Below, piece after piece: positions 17,908 to 27,351 of a stretch of 64,000 nt of DNA. The position numbers and the translations under genes are program-made. This DNA is from Lysinibacillus irui. Lineage in GTDB: Bacteria > Bacillota > Bacilli > Bacillales_A > Planococcaceae. The DNA lies in contig NZ_CP113527.1 of assembly GCF_028877475.1 (NCBI RefSeq), positions 1,605,501 through 1,669,500 of the forward strand, written 5' to 3'. Within the stretch, counting starts at the first letter, position 1. Every line of letters starts with the position of its first letter. The notes beneath the pieces were generated by a model. That model made no database searches. It had not been told where the DNA came from and saw only the letters and a list, made by a program, of their open reading frames with translations.

Positions 17908-19794
17908 ATGAGTCATTTAATCGTACAAAATTTAACAAAAACAGTGGGCGATAAAACGCTTTTTCAAGATATTGAATTTACCATTTATGAAGGAGAGCGA
18001 GCAGGTTTAATCGGTATTAATGGAACAGGGAAGTCGACGCTGCTATCTATTTTAGCTGGAGACGTTGAAGCAGACTCGATGACTGTGGACCGTCCGAATA
18101 AGTACCGTATCGCCTATTTACCACAGGAGCCGACATTTGAAGCTGGTGAAACAGTTTTACAGGCTGTCTTTGCTGGCGATTCACCTATTTTACAGCTGAA
18201 TCGTCAGTATGAGGAAACCGTTGCTGCTTTAGCAGTTAATCCAACATCTGATAGTTTACAAAAAACGTTGTTTAGCTTACAACAGCGTATGGATGAAGAG
18301 CAGGCATGGGATGTCAATGCGTTAGCAAAGACATCATTAACAAAGCTAGGTATTGAAACATTTGAGAAAGAGGTTCTAACACTTTCAGGAGGTCAGCAGA
18401 AACGTGTCGCTTTAGCCAAAGTGTTAATTGAACCAGCAGATCTTTACCTACTAGACGAGCCTACCAACCATTTAGATGTGCAATCAACAGAGTGGCTTCA
18501 GGAAATGGTGCTACGACTAAAGGGTGCCGTAATTTTCATCACCCATGATCGTTACTTCTTAGATGAATTATCGACACATATTTACGAGCTAGCAGATCAA
18601 ACGCTATATCGACATACAGGGAATTATGGCGATTATTTAGAGGCGCGTGCCATTCGTGAGGAAATGAAAGCAGCCTCTGCTCAAAAGGACCGCAACCGTT
18701 ATCGTTCAGAGTTAAAATGGATTCGTCGCGGTGCGAAGGCGCGCTCAACTAAGCAGAAGGCTCGTATTCAACGCTTTGAAAAGCTAGAGGAAAACTTAGA
18801 GCGAAAATCAGAGGACGTTTCTTTAGAAATGGGACTGGCTACAACACGTCTTGGTCGTAAAGTTCTGGAGGCCGAAAATATTTCGAAAGCCTTTGGACAG
18901 CAAAAAATTCTAGAAAACTTCTCATTTTTACTACAGCAGGGTGATCGCATAGGTATTATCGGTGCAAATGGTGTAGGAAAATCAACTTTATTGAACATGC
19001 TAGCAGGGGAGCTGACACCCGATCAAGGTGAAATTCTTGTTGGCTCAACAGTAAAGCTAGCGCATTTCAAGCAAACATTGCCGAAAATGAATGAAAATGA
19101 GCGTATGATTGAATATATACGTGAGGCTTCTAATGATATTACAGATGCAGAAGGCGTACGCTACTCGGCGGCTCAAATGCTTGAACGCTTTTTATTCCCA
19201 TTGCATGCGCATGGTACACCGATTGGGAAATTATCAGGCGGTGAGCGCAAGCGTCTCCATTTATTACGTTTATTAATGGAGCAGCCAAACGTCTTATTAT
19301 TGGACGAACCAACGAATGATTTAGATATTGAAACATTAGGTGTGCTAGAGGATTTCATTGAGCATTTCCCTGGTGTTGTAATTACGATTTCCCATGATCG
19401 TTTCTTCTTAGACCGAATTGCTAAAAAGCTTTGGATTTTGGATGGACAGGGGCAAGTAGAGGAATCACTTGATCTTTACAGTGAGTACTTGGAGAAGCGA
19501 GAGCAAGCAGCGACTGCTAAAGTAGAGACACCAAAAGTTGAAAAGGCAAAGACTGAAAAGCCCAAATCAGATAAGAAGAAGCTATCGTTTAAAGAGCAAA
19601 AAGAATGGGAAACGATTGCAGATGATATTGAAAAAACAGAAACAGCCATCATGGAGACGGAAGAAGGAATTGCTCAAGCTGGTTCAGACTTCACGAAACT
19701 ACAGGAATTAACGGCTAAGCTTGATGAGCTAAATGCACACTACGAGCACCTGATTGAAAGATGGTCTTATTTAGATGAAATTGTTAACGGATAA
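17908..19794 (+). CDS. uup: ABC-F family ATPase, Uup-like
   Basis: A 628-residue soluble protein with two ABC ATPase cassettes. The first has GINGTGKST, LSGGQQKR and LYLLDEPTNHLD; the second has GANGVGKST, LSGGERKR and LLLDEPTNDLD. Both cassettes therefore look catalytically intact. A Lys-rich linker near residues 535-555 leads into a C-terminal coiled coil, the feature that separates Uup from other ABC-F proteins. Such proteins act on ribosomes or branched DNA rather than as transporters. No membrane segments are present. The next gene starts 12 bp downstream. Confidence 0.9.
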   Translation: MSHLIVQNLTKTVGDKTLFQDIEFTIYEGERAGLIGINGTGKSTLLSILAGDVEADSMTVDRPNKYRIAYLPQEPTFEAGETVLQAVFAGDSPILQLNRQYEETVAALAVNPTSDSLQKTLFSLQQRMDEEQAWDVNALAKTSLTKLGIETFEKEVLTLSGGQQKRVALAKVLIEPADLYLLDEPTNHLDVQSTEWLQEMVLRLKGAVIFITHDRYFLDELSTHIYELADQTLYRHTGNYGDYLEARAIREEMKAASAQKDRNRYRSELKWIRRGAKARSTKQKARIQRFEKLEENLERKSEDVSLEMGLATTRLGRKVLEAENISKAFGQQKILENFSFLLQQGDRIGIIGANGVGKSTLLNMLAGELTPDQGEILVGSTVKLAHFKQTLPKMNENERMIEYIREASNDITDAEGVRYSAAQMLERFLFPLHAHGTPIGKLSGGERKRLHLLRLLMEQPNVLLLDEPTNDLDIETLGVLEDFIEHFPGVVITISHDRFFLDRIAKKLWILDGQGQVEESLDLYSEYLEKREQAATAKVETPKVEKAKTEKPKSDKKKLSFKEQKEWETIADDIEKTETAIMETEEGIAQAGSDFTKLQELTAKLDELNAHYEHLIERWSYLDEIVNG

Positions 19795-19806
19795 GGAGCG
19801 ATAGAC

Positions 19807-20934
19807 ATGAAGATTATTACAATTGAACCGACACCAAGTCCCAATTCTATGAAGATTGTTGTTGATACAGAGCTACCGTTCGGGAAAAGCTATAATTTTA
19901 CAAAAGATAATAAGGATGAGGCAACTGGCGAAGCTGCAGCCATTTTAGCTATTGAAGGAGTAAAGGGCGTTTACCATGTAGCGGATTTCTTTGCGGTGGA
20001 GCGCAATGCTAAGTATGCATGGGAAGGCATTCTAGCAAGCATTCGTCAAGTGCTAGGAGAAGATGTACAAACACAGAATGAAACGGTTGTGGCCAATGAG
20101 TTTTACGGTGAGGTTTACGTGCATGTACAGTTTTACAAGCAGGTACCACTGCAAGTAAAAGTGTTTGATAATCAACGTGAACATCGTGTAAGCTGTGGTG
20201 ACCGTTTTGTAGAGGCCTTTAATCAAATCATTGAATCAGCAGTAGACGAGAACTATATCTTCCAACGCAAGTGGATTGATTATGGGGTGCGGTACGGCGA
20301 GCTTGAGGAAATTGCTGAAGCAGTCAAACAGGAGATTGATGTCACGTATTCTCCAGAACGCTTAGCAGAAATTGTAGCTGCCATCAATAATGATGACGAA
20401 AAAGCTATTGTAAAAACAGACAAGCTAAAAATAACAGTGGAGCAGTTCAATCAACCAGAATGGGAGAAACGCTTCCAATTGCTTGACCAAATGGCCGATC
20501 CAGAGCTAGATGATCTACCATTACTTGATTTAGCCTTACGAGATGAACAAATGTCCATTCGTCGACTTGCTACTGTGTACTTAGGCATGATTGAGGATGT
20601 GGCTGTTGTTCCTTATTTAGAAAGAGCCCTTCAAGATAAAAGTGCAGCCGTGCGCCGAACTGCAGGTGACTGCATGAGTGACCTTGGCTTTGTTGAATTT
20701 GAAGGAGCCATGCAACAAGCCTTACAAGATAAAAACAAACTGGTTCGCTGGCGTGCAGCAATGTACTTATATGAGGTCGGCACGGAGCAATCTTTACCAG
20801 CATTACAAGCTGCCGAAAACGATAAAGAATTCGAAGTAAAATTACAAGTCAAAATGGCCATCGCCCGTATCGAACAAGGCGAGGAAGCAAAAGGCTCGGT
20901 CTGGAAGCAAATGACCGAATCCCGTCAACAATAA
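19807..20934 (+). CDS. CvfC/YpgR-like protein: NifU-N domain, virulence-factor domain and HEAT repeats
   Basis: A 375-residue three-part protein. Residues about 1-85 match the Nfu N-terminal (scaffold) domain, starting IEPTPSPNSMKIVV. Residues about 95-190 form the conserved virulence-factor domain. Residues about 225-365 are HEAT-like repeats (LRDEQMSIRRLATVYLG, LQDKSAAVRRTAGDCMSDLG, LQDKNKLVRWRAAMYLYEVG). S. aureus CvfC and B. subtilis YpgR have this build; molecular role is unknown. It lacks the C-terminal Nfu CxxC domain, so it should not assemble clusters itself. It follows uup by 12 bp behind AAGGAGCG. Confidence 0.85.
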   Translation: MKIITIEPTPSPNSMKIVVDTELPFGKSYNFTKDNKDEATGEAAAILAIEGVKGVYHVADFFAVERNAKYAWEGILASIRQVLGEDVQTQNETVVANEFYGEVYVHVQFYKQVPLQVKVFDNQREHRVSCGDRFVEAFNQIIESAVDENYIFQRKWIDYGVRYGELEEIAEAVKQEIDVTYSPERLAEIVAAINNDDEKAIVKTDKLKITVEQFNQPEWEKRFQLLDQMADPELDDLPLLDLALRDEQMSIRRLATVYLGMIEDVAVVPYLERALQDKSAAVRRTAGDCMSDLGFVEFEGAMQQALQDKNKLVRWRAAMYLYEVGTEQSLPALQAAENDKEFEVKLQVKMAIARIEQGEEAKGSVWKQMTESRQQ

Positions 20935-20942
20935 AAAGGAAA

Positions 20943-20965
20943 AACCAGCTGATGCTGGTTTTTTT
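20943..20965 (+). terminator. Terminator of the uup-cvfC-like unit
   Basis: AACCAGC-TGAT-GCTGGTT followed by a T run. Confidence 0.9.
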
Positions 20966-20982
20966 CATTGTATGGGGTGGGC

Positions 20983-21525
20983 TTCGCTCTGGGGATGATA
21001 GTTGTTGCTCATAAGTGTTGATAAACGGCTTAATATGTGAGACTTCGCTCGTAAATGGTATGATTCCGCTCATCTGTGTGAGGAAACGCTCAAGGGAGGA
21101 GTGAAAACGCTCGAAAATGTGAGAGATCCGCTCAAAGGAGGTGTGAATCCGCTCCTAAAGTTGAAGAAATCGCTCAAAGAAAGGATGACTCCGCTCATAA
21201 GTGTGAGGAAACCGCTCAAAGGAGGGGAGAACCCGCTCATAAGTGTGAGAAAACCGCTCAAAGGAGGGGAGAACCCGCTCGAAAATGAGAGAGATCCGCT
21301 CAAAGAAGGTGCCACCCCGCTCATAAGTGTGAGAAAACCGCTCAAAGGAAGGATGAACCCGCTCAAAGGAGGGGAGAACCCGCTCATAAGTGTGAGGAAA
21401 CCGCTCAAAGGAGGGGAGAACCCGCTCGAAAATGTGAGAAAACCGCTCAAAGAAGGTGCCACCCCACTCATAAAGTTGAGGAAACCGCTCAAAGGAAGAA
21501 ACCCGCTCAAAGTCAACCTCCAATC
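20983..21525. repeat. 21-bp tandem repeat array 1 (CGCTC-type)
   Basis: About 25 head-to-tail units, nearly all exactly 21 bp, each starting CTC after a CG. Main unit types are CTCAAAGGAGGGGAGAACCC(G), CTCATAAGTGTGAGGAAACC(G), CTCGAAAATGTGAGA-type and CTCAAAGAAGGTGCC-type. The unit order forms an 84-bp higher-order repeat that appears twice in the right half. Units at the left edge are degenerate. Because 21 is a multiple of three, long open frames appear in several frames on both strands (for example 21101-21535 plus and 21070-21540 minus); these have no ribosome site and are treated as by-products. No spacer structure, so not CRISPR. 21526-21776 holds no gene apart from the leader of the next operon. 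Confidence 0.92.
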
Positions 21526-21776
21526 GGTGGGATAATCCACTTATTGGTAATATCAATCCCCTAATATCAATTCATGTTCAGGGTAGCTGATAATATGCGA
21601 GAAAACTGTAAAATGCGTTTAAAACAGCGGAAAATGTAGTTTTTTAGCGTTTTTTTGCTAAACAAAAAGTTAAGGTCATTCTATGATTCGTTAACATATT
21701 GTCTAGTTTCATAGAGAAGGGACAATGTTAAAATAACATAAATTCAGAATATTCCCTAAAATAGGAGGTCCTTTGC

Positions 21777-23009
21777 ATGACAGTAACTAGTTTAAAGACA
21801 ACGACATCGTATGTGCGCGATCGTGAGGCAGTTATAGCTTTAACACAGAAGCTCGTACGAATTGAAAGCGTTTACCGTGAGAATGATCCGAACGGTAATG
21901 AACAAGAGGTTGCGAATTTTGTTGCGGCATATTTACGAGATATTGGTATTGAAACGCATATCGAGGAGGTTGTGCCTGGGCGACCAAATGTTATTGGGAT
22001 TATTGATTCGGGGAAGCCGGGGAAAACATTGCTTTTTGAGGGGCATACAGATGTAGTTACGGAAGGTAATCGAGAAGCATGGGCCTATGATCCATTCGGG
22101 GCAGAGATTGTGGATGGGCGCATGTATGGTAGAGGGACGAATGATACAAAGGGAAATCTTGCTTGTATGATTACAGCTTGTCAGTCATTGTTACTGGATC
22201 AGGAGGAGTTTACGGGCAAGATTATTTTATGTATTCCTTGTGATGAAGAAGGGTTGATGCTGGGCATTAAACATTTTATTAAAAATGGCTGGGCTGATGG
22301 TGTGGATGGAGCGATTATCTGTGAGCCCCAGGAAAATAATGTCTGTATTGCACAGCGTGGGGCTATTCGTTTACAGGTAGATATTTTCGGTAAAATGGCG
22401 CATGGAGCAATTTCGTGGAGCGGCATAAATCCGAACTGGCGGATGGCACGTTTGATCGTAGAGCTTGAAAAACTGGAAAAAGAAGAGCAAGCGAGGTTAG
22501 GGCGTGATCCAATGTTGAATTGGCCGTCGATTACGCCAACGATTTTACGTGCGCCTGTAAAGGGGGATGCACAGATCAATGTTATTCCGGATCATTGTAT
22601 GACGACACTTGATATTCGTACGGTTCCAGCGCAAGACCATAATGAACTGCTTGGCAAAATTGAAGCGATCATTAAACGTTTACAAGCGGATGATCCTGAT
22701 TTTAAAGTCGAGCTAACGGTCCTTGATAATCGACCAGCAACGGCAACAGCAAAGGAAGATCCTGTTGTACAGGCTATTTATGAGGCAGTGGCAGAGGTGA
22801 CAGAGAAGGAGCCAAAATACAATGGTGTTCCTGGAGCAACAGATGGTACGTTTCTTCATGTGCATGGAATTCCGATTGTGACAGTTGGCGCAGGAGATCG
22901 TGAAATTCCACATCAAATCAATGAATATGTAGATATTGAAGAATTGGCAGAAACAACTGCTATTTATCGTTTAGCAGCATTAAAATTTTTGGCTGGTGAT
23001 GCACAATGA
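21777..23009 (+). CDS. M20-family metallopeptidase / deacylase (ArgE/DapE type)
   Basis: A 410-residue zinc hydrolase of the ArgE/DapE/ACY1 group. GHTDVV (His90, Asp92), RGTNDTKG (bridging Asp123), CDEE (catalytic Glu157 region), CEPQ and a late H-containing GAGDREIPHQINEY segment supply the metal set. A dimerisation domain lies at about 200-310. Likely chemistry is removal of an N-acyl group or cleavage of a small amide; substrate is unknown. AGGAGGTCC is well spaced from the ATG. It heads a ten-gene operon and overlaps the next gene by 4 bp. The weak repeat ATTGTC/GACAAT at about 21695-21732 could be an operator. Confidence 0.88.
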   Translation: MTVTSLKTTTSYVRDREAVIALTQKLVRIESVYRENDPNGNEQEVANFVAAYLRDIGIETHIEEVVPGRPNVIGIIDSGKPGKTLLFEGHTDVVTEGNREAWAYDPFGAEIVDGRMYGRGTNDTKGNLACMITACQSLLLDQEEFTGKIILCIPCDEEGLMLGIKHFIKNGWADGVDGAIICEPQENNVCIAQRGAIRLQVDIFGKMAHGAISWSGINPNWRMARLIVELEKLEKEEQARLGRDPMLNWPSITPTILRAPVKGDAQINVIPDHCMTTLDIRTVPAQDHNELLGKIEAIIKRLQADDPDFKVELTVLDNRPATATAKEDPVVQAIYEAVAEVTEKEPKYNGVPGATDGTFLHVHGIPIVTVGAGDREIPHQINEYVDIEELAETTAIYRLAALKFLAGDAQ

Positions 23010-24094
23010 CAGTGATCAAAATAGCGGTAATACCTGGAGATGGCATAGGGAAAGAAGTAATGCAGGAAGCGTTAAAAGTGTTAAATTGCTTGCAAGAACA
23101 AGATAGCTCTTTACAAATTGAAACAACGATCTTTCCTTGGAGCTCTGATTACTACGTGCAGCATGGCTGTATGATGCCTGATCATGCACTTGAAACACTT
23201 CAAGCGTATGATGCGATTTTATTTGGTGCAATTGGCGATGCCCGAGTGCCTGATGATGTAACGGTGTGGGAATTGATTATGCCGATTCGGAAACAGTTCC
23301 AGCAATATGTGAATTTCCGTCCTATTAAATCACTGCCTGGGATTACGTCCCCTTTGGCTCGTGGCAATGACATAGATTTTGTCATCTTCCGTGAAAATGC
23401 AGAGGGCGAGTATTCAGATAGTGGTGGGCGATTGTATCAACAGCAGCCACAGGAAATGACCATTCAAAATACGATTATGACGCGCATTGGCATCGAAAAA
23501 ATTGTCCAAGCTGCCTGTGATTATGCGAAGCAACACGGGAAAACCAAACTAACAAGTGCCACGAAATCGAATGCGATTATTCATTCCATGAAATTTTGGG
23601 ATGAGCATACAAGAAAAACGGTGGCAGAAAGCGCTCCAGCACTACAGCTCGAATCCATTTATATCGATGCATTAGTTGCTTGTTTTGTCGAACGACCACA
23701 GGACTTTGAGGTGGTTGTAGCATCCAATTTATTCGGTGATATTTTATCTGATTTAGGCTCTGCGATTGTTGGAGGTCTTGGTTTATCTCCGTCGGCCAAT
23801 CTGAATCCCGAGAAGGATTTTCCTTCCATGTTTGAGCCTGTACATGGTTCGGCACCTGATATTGCTGGAAAGGGCATTGCTAATCCAATCGCTCAAATTT
23901 GGTCGCTTGCCTTACTTCTTGGGCATCAAGGGAGAACGGATTTAGAGCAGCTTATAGTCAATGCTATTACAACGGTACTACAACAGGGTCTTGTGAAAAC
24001 AGCAGATATTGGTGGACAAGCGACAACTGAACAAATGGGCGACGCTATTTGTCAGGAAATCATAAATAGGACGATAACAGCTGGAGGTGTTTAG
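23006..24094 (+). CDS. Isocitrate/isopropylmalate dehydrogenase family (tartrate/D-malate dehydrogenase type)
   Basis: A 362-residue NAD-dependent beta-decarboxylating dehydrogenase. IPGDGIGKEV at the N-terminus, VNFRPIKSLPG, FVIFRENAEGEYS, and ASNLFGDILSDLGSAIVGGLGL (metal and substrate loop) are diagnostic. MFEPVHGSAPDIAGKGIANP binds the cofactor. The wording of the motifs and its operon place it nearer tartrate or D-malate dehydrogenases than LeuB. No other leu genes are nearby. It oxidises a 2-hydroxy acid such as a malate analogue; the actual substrate is inferred to be an intermediate of this pathway. Overlaps the M20 gene by 4 bp. Confidence 0.85.
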   Translation: MTVIKIAVIPGDGIGKEVMQEALKVLNCLQEQDSSLQIETTIFPWSSDYYVQHGCMMPDHALETLQAYDAILFGAIGDARVPDDVTVWELIMPIRKQFQQYVNFRPIKSLPGITSPLARGNDIDFVIFRENAEGEYSDSGGRLYQQQPQEMTIQNTIMTRIGIEKIVQAACDYAKQHGKTKLTSATKSNAIIHSMKFWDEHTRKTVAESAPALQLESIYIDALVACFVERPQDFEVVVASNLFGDILSDLGSAIVGGLGLSPSANLNPEKDFPSMFEPVHGSAPDIAGKGIANPIAQIWSLALLLGHQGRTDLEQLIVNAITTVLQQGLVKTADIGGQATTEQMGDAICQEIINRTITAGGV

Positions 24095-24095
24095 G

Positions 24096-24842
24096 ATGAC
24101 AGTTGAGCAACAGGTCATTGTTGTAACAGGCGCAGGTGGCGGTATGGGAAAAGCCATTATTGAAGAACAGCTAAAGCAAGGCAATATTGTGGTAGCGCTC
24201 GATTTATCAGTAGAGCCTCTAAAAGAAATTGCACATGATTCTTTGCAATGCTTTGAAGTCAATGTTTTGCATGAGGAGCGTGTTCATGCAATCTGCCAGC
24301 AGGTTTTTGATAACTATGGTAGGATTGATGGCCTTGTCAATGCGCTCGGGGTTGCACAATCAGCCACACCAATTGAACAGGTAACGATGGATGAGTGGAA
24401 TCGTTTAATGGATGTCAACGTGAAAAGCTTATTTATCACGACAAAAGCTATTGTCCCTTTTATGAAACAGCAGCAAAAGGGTTCCATTATTACGATTGCC
24501 TCTATTTCTGCAGTACGTCCGAGACCGGGCCTCCAGGCTTATATTGCGTCAAAGGGCGCAGCGGAAAGCTTTACGAGAGGGCTTGCTATTGAACTAGCAT
24601 CAAGTCAAATTCGTGTTAATACGATTCATCCAGGACCAGCTGACACACAAATGCTTGGTCAATTTGCTGCACAGGGAGCAGATATAGAGCAAACAAAGCA
24701 AAGTGTATTTGTACAATCTGTCCCACTAGGTCGATTAGTGAAGCCTTCTGATATTGCAGGAGCTGTTAGTTATTTACTATCAGATGCAGCAAACATGGTT
24801 ACAGGGACGACATTACATGTAGATGGTGGTCGTGGATTATAG
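24096..24842 (+). CDS. SDR-family NAD(P)-dependent oxidoreductase
   Basis: A 248-residue classical short-chain dehydrogenase. TGAGGGMGKA is the cofactor loop, NALG the NNAG-equivalent, and SISAV...YIASKGA gives the catalytic Ser-Tyr-Lys set. HPGPADTQM and the C-terminal LHVDGGRGL are typical. GGAGGTGTTTAGG precedes the ATG at 24096. Probably oxidises an alcohol of the substrate skeleton before the aldehyde dehydrogenase step (inference). Confidence 0.88.
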   Translation: MTVEQQVIVVTGAGGGMGKAIIEEQLKQGNIVVALDLSVEPLKEIAHDSLQCFEVNVLHEERVHAICQQVFDNYGRIDGLVNALGVAQSATPIEQVTMDEWNRLMDVNVKSLFITTKAIVPFMKQQQKGSIITIASISAVRPRPGLQAYIASKGAAESFTRGLAIELASSQIRVNTIHPGPADTQMLGQFAAQGADIEQTKQSVFVQSVPLGRLVKPSDIAGAVSYLLSDAANMVTGTTLHVDGGRGL

Positions 24843-24852
24843 GAGGGGTACA

Positions 24853-26301
24853 ATGAAAAAAATTCCTATGTTAATCAATGGGGAGTGGGTTCATGGTGCG
24901 GCATTAGTGGATGTTCGAAATCCATCAACTGGAGAAGTGATTGCGCAAATTAGCAATGCTAGTAAAGCGCAGGTTGATGAAGCAGTACGTGCAGCCCGTG
25001 TAGCATTTGAAAGTGACGATTGGCGTCAATGGAAGGCGTATGAACGAGGGCAGTTATTGATTGAACTTGCCCATTATATTCGCATGCATGCAGAGGAATG
25101 GAGTTTACTAGAATGTCGCGATGTAGGAAAACCTTTATCACAGGCAAGAGCAGATATTGAAGCCGCCGCTCGCTATTTTGAATTTTACGGCGGGGCTGCA
25201 GATAAAGTGATGGGGGATACCATTCCGATTGAGGATGGACTATTAAATGCGGTAGTGCTAGAGCCAGTCGGCATTACGGTACATATTGTGCCATGGAATT
25301 ATCCGATTCAAATTACAGCGAGAAGTGTTGCAGCGGCTATTGCTACAGGCAATGCCGTTATAGTGAAGAGTGCCGAGGATACACCGCTTACAACGCATGC
25401 GATCGCTGAATGGTTGGCCGATAAATTGCCTAAGGGGATTTTTCAGCATATTACCGGTCTGGGACGAGATGTTGGTCCGTATTTAACATCACATCCTGAT
25501 ATTAACCATATTACGTTTACGGGCTCAGTTCCTACTGGTATCGCAGTGATGAAGGCTGCTGCGGAAAATATTATTCCTGTGACATTAGAGCTTGGAGGGA
25601 AATCGCCTAATATTGTTTTTGCCGATGCGAATATAGAGCAAGCACTGGAAGGTGTTATGCGTGCCATTATTCAAAATGCAGGTCAAACTTGTTCTGCAGG
25701 GGCCCGTTTAATCATTGAAGAAACGGTCAAAGATTCATTCGTTTCGCAATTAGTGGAAAAATTCCAAGCGCTGCAAGTAGGACCTGGTGAGGCAGATTTG
25801 GATATGGGCCCACTATTAAATGAACGGCAATTTACGAAAATTACTGGATTACTACAGCAAGCAAAGGCAGATGGCTATGTCATCACGGGTGGGGAGCCAT
25901 TACTAATAGAAGGCTATGACAAAGGGTACTATATACAGCCAACTATACTGGATGGTGTCGATTCAAAAGATCCATTAGCCCAGGAAGAAATTTTTGGTCC
26001 CGTGTTGACGGTTTTGACATTTTCAAGTGTGGAGGAAGCCATTGCCTTAGCCAATAGCACCGACTATGGCCTAGTGGCTGGCGTTTGGTCACAAAATATT
26101 GATACTGCTCATTTTGTGGCAAGCCGCGTGCAGGCTGGACAAGTATTTATCAATAATTACGGGGCAGCCGGTGGGATTCAAATGCCATTTGGAGGCTATA
26201 AAAAAAGTGGGATTGGTCGAGAAAAGGGCTTTGTTGCACTGCGAAACTATACGCAAATGAAAAATATCGCTATACGCTATGCACCACCTAATCAACGCTG
26301 A
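24853..26301 (+). CDS. Aldehyde dehydrogenase (NAD-dependent, betaine-aldehyde/GABA-aldehyde type)
   Basis: A 482-residue ALDH. Catalytic residues are all present: Asn149 in PWNYP, Lys172 in VKSAEDTP, Glu246 in LELGGKSPN and Cys280 in NAGQTC. The C-terminal EIFGPVLTVLTF and GGYKKSGIGREKG are normal. The sequence resembles ALDHs acting on amino-aldehydes and related small aldehydes, which fits the nearby omega-aminotransferase. Start at 24853 chosen because AGGAGGGGTACA precedes it; an open frame from 24823 overlaps the SDR. Confidence 0.9.
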   Translation: MKKIPMLINGEWVHGAALVDVRNPSTGEVIAQISNASKAQVDEAVRAARVAFESDDWRQWKAYERGQLLIELAHYIRMHAEEWSLLECRDVGKPLSQARADIEAAARYFEFYGGAADKVMGDTIPIEDGLLNAVVLEPVGITVHIVPWNYPIQITARSVAAAIATGNAVIVKSAEDTPLTTHAIAEWLADKLPKGIFQHITGLGRDVGPYLTSHPDINHITFTGSVPTGIAVMKAAAENIIPVTLELGGKSPNIVFADANIEQALEGVMRAIIQNAGQTCSAGARLIIEETVKDSFVSQLVEKFQALQVGPGEADLDMGPLLNERQFTKITGLLQQAKADGYVITGGEPLLIEGYDKGYYIQPTILDGVDSKDPLAQEEIFGPVLTVLTFSSVEEAIALANSTDYGLVAGVWSQNIDTAHFVASRVQAGQVFINNYGAAGGIQMPFGGYKKSGIGREKGFVALRNYTQMKNIAIRYAPPNQR

Positions 26302-26316
26302 GATGGAGGGACGCAT

Positions 26317-27351
26317 ATGGAACAGCCAAAAGAAAAAGAAGTCCTTTTAGAGGTCAAGCAATTATCGATTAAATTCCATTTGAAAAATGGTAAAGAGGCG
26401 AAAGTTGTTGAAGATGTAAACTTTACTATTCATAAAGGCGAAACGGTTGCACTTGTAGGCGAATCAGGAAGTGGCAAAAGTATTACATCGTTAGCGATTA
26501 TGCGTTTACTTCCTATACCGCCAGGTGAAATTACAGCAGGTTCCATCGCCTTAAACGGGAGGAATCTACTAGATTATAAAAATAAAGAAATGAGCCGTAT
26601 TCGTGGCAATGAAATTAGTATGATTTTCCAAGAGCCAATGACCTCTTTAGATCCTGTCTTTACCATTGGAAATCAAATGATAGAAGGCATTCGCAGGCAT
26701 CAAAAGGTATCCAAAAAAGAAGCGTGGAATCAAGCGTTACATTTATTAAAGGAAGTTGGGATTGCGAATGCAGAAAAGGTGATTGCAGAATACCCCCACC
26801 AATTATCAGGGGGGATGCGGCAACGTGTGATGATTGCCATCGCCATGTCCAATCATCCGCAGCTCTTGATTGCGGATGAGCCAACCACTGCACTGGATGT
26901 TACAGTGCAAGCACAAATTTTAAAGCTGATGATGAAAATGAAGGAAGAGCATCAATCAGCAATTTTATTTATTACCCATGATATGAGTGTTGTGGCTGAA
27001 ACGGCTGACCGTGTCATGGTGATGTATGCAGGGCAAATTGTCGAGGAAGCCCCTGTGAGAGAGCTATTTTTAAATCCGCAGCATCCTTATACAACAGCTC
27101 TCTTAAAAACGATGCCTAGTCTTGAAACAGATGTGAAAAGGCTACCTTCGATTCCAGGTAGCGTGCCACCTGCATATGCATTACCGAATGGTTGTCGTTT
27201 TGCGCCTCGTTGTCCGCATGTAATGGCACATTGTCATCAGGAGCAACCAGCCATCCATCATATTCAGGAGGCACATAAAGTACGCTGTCATTTATTCACA
27301 GAGAAAGGAGAGCTGGCTCATGACGGAGAAAGAAGTTTTGCTGGAAATTAA
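26317..27351 (+). CDS. Dipeptide/oligopeptide ABC transporter ATP-binding protein (DppD/OppD type)
   Basis: A 344-residue ATPase. GESGSGKS (Walker A), LSGGMRQR (signature), LLIADEPTTALD (Walker B) and ITHDM (H-loop) are intact. The C-terminal oligo_HPY region has the Cys motif CRFAPRCPHVMAHC that in this family binds an iron-sulfur cluster or metal. It is one of a five-part importer encoded here (26317-28297 ATPases, 29325-32679 binding protein and permeases). Its last 32 bp overlap the second ATPase gene. Confidence 0.92.
   Translation: MEQPKEKEVLLEVKQLSIKFHLKNGKEAKVVEDVNFTIHKGETVALVGESGSGKSITSLAIMRLLPIPPGEITAGSIALNGRNLLDYKNKEMSRIRGNEISMIFQEPMTSLDPVFTIGNQMIEGIRRHQKVSKKEAWNQALHLLKEVGIANAEKVIAEYPHQLSGGMRQRVMIAIAMSNHPQLLIADEPTTALDVTVQAQILKLMMKMKEEHQSAILFITHDMSVVAETADRVMVMYAGQIVEEAPVRELFLNPQHPYTTALLKTMPSLETDVKRLPSIPGSVPPAYALPNGCRFAPRCPHVMAHCHQEQPAIHHIQEAHKVRCHLFTEKGELAHDGERSFAGN

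Noticed and set aside
20983-21525. CRISPR array
   Set aside because: Units follow each other with no unique spacers and no cas genes are present.
21070-21540. Long open frames on both strands in array 1 (7-residue periodic proteins)
   Set aside because: The 21-bp unit keeps several frames open at once; no ribosome site or start context, and both strands are equally open.
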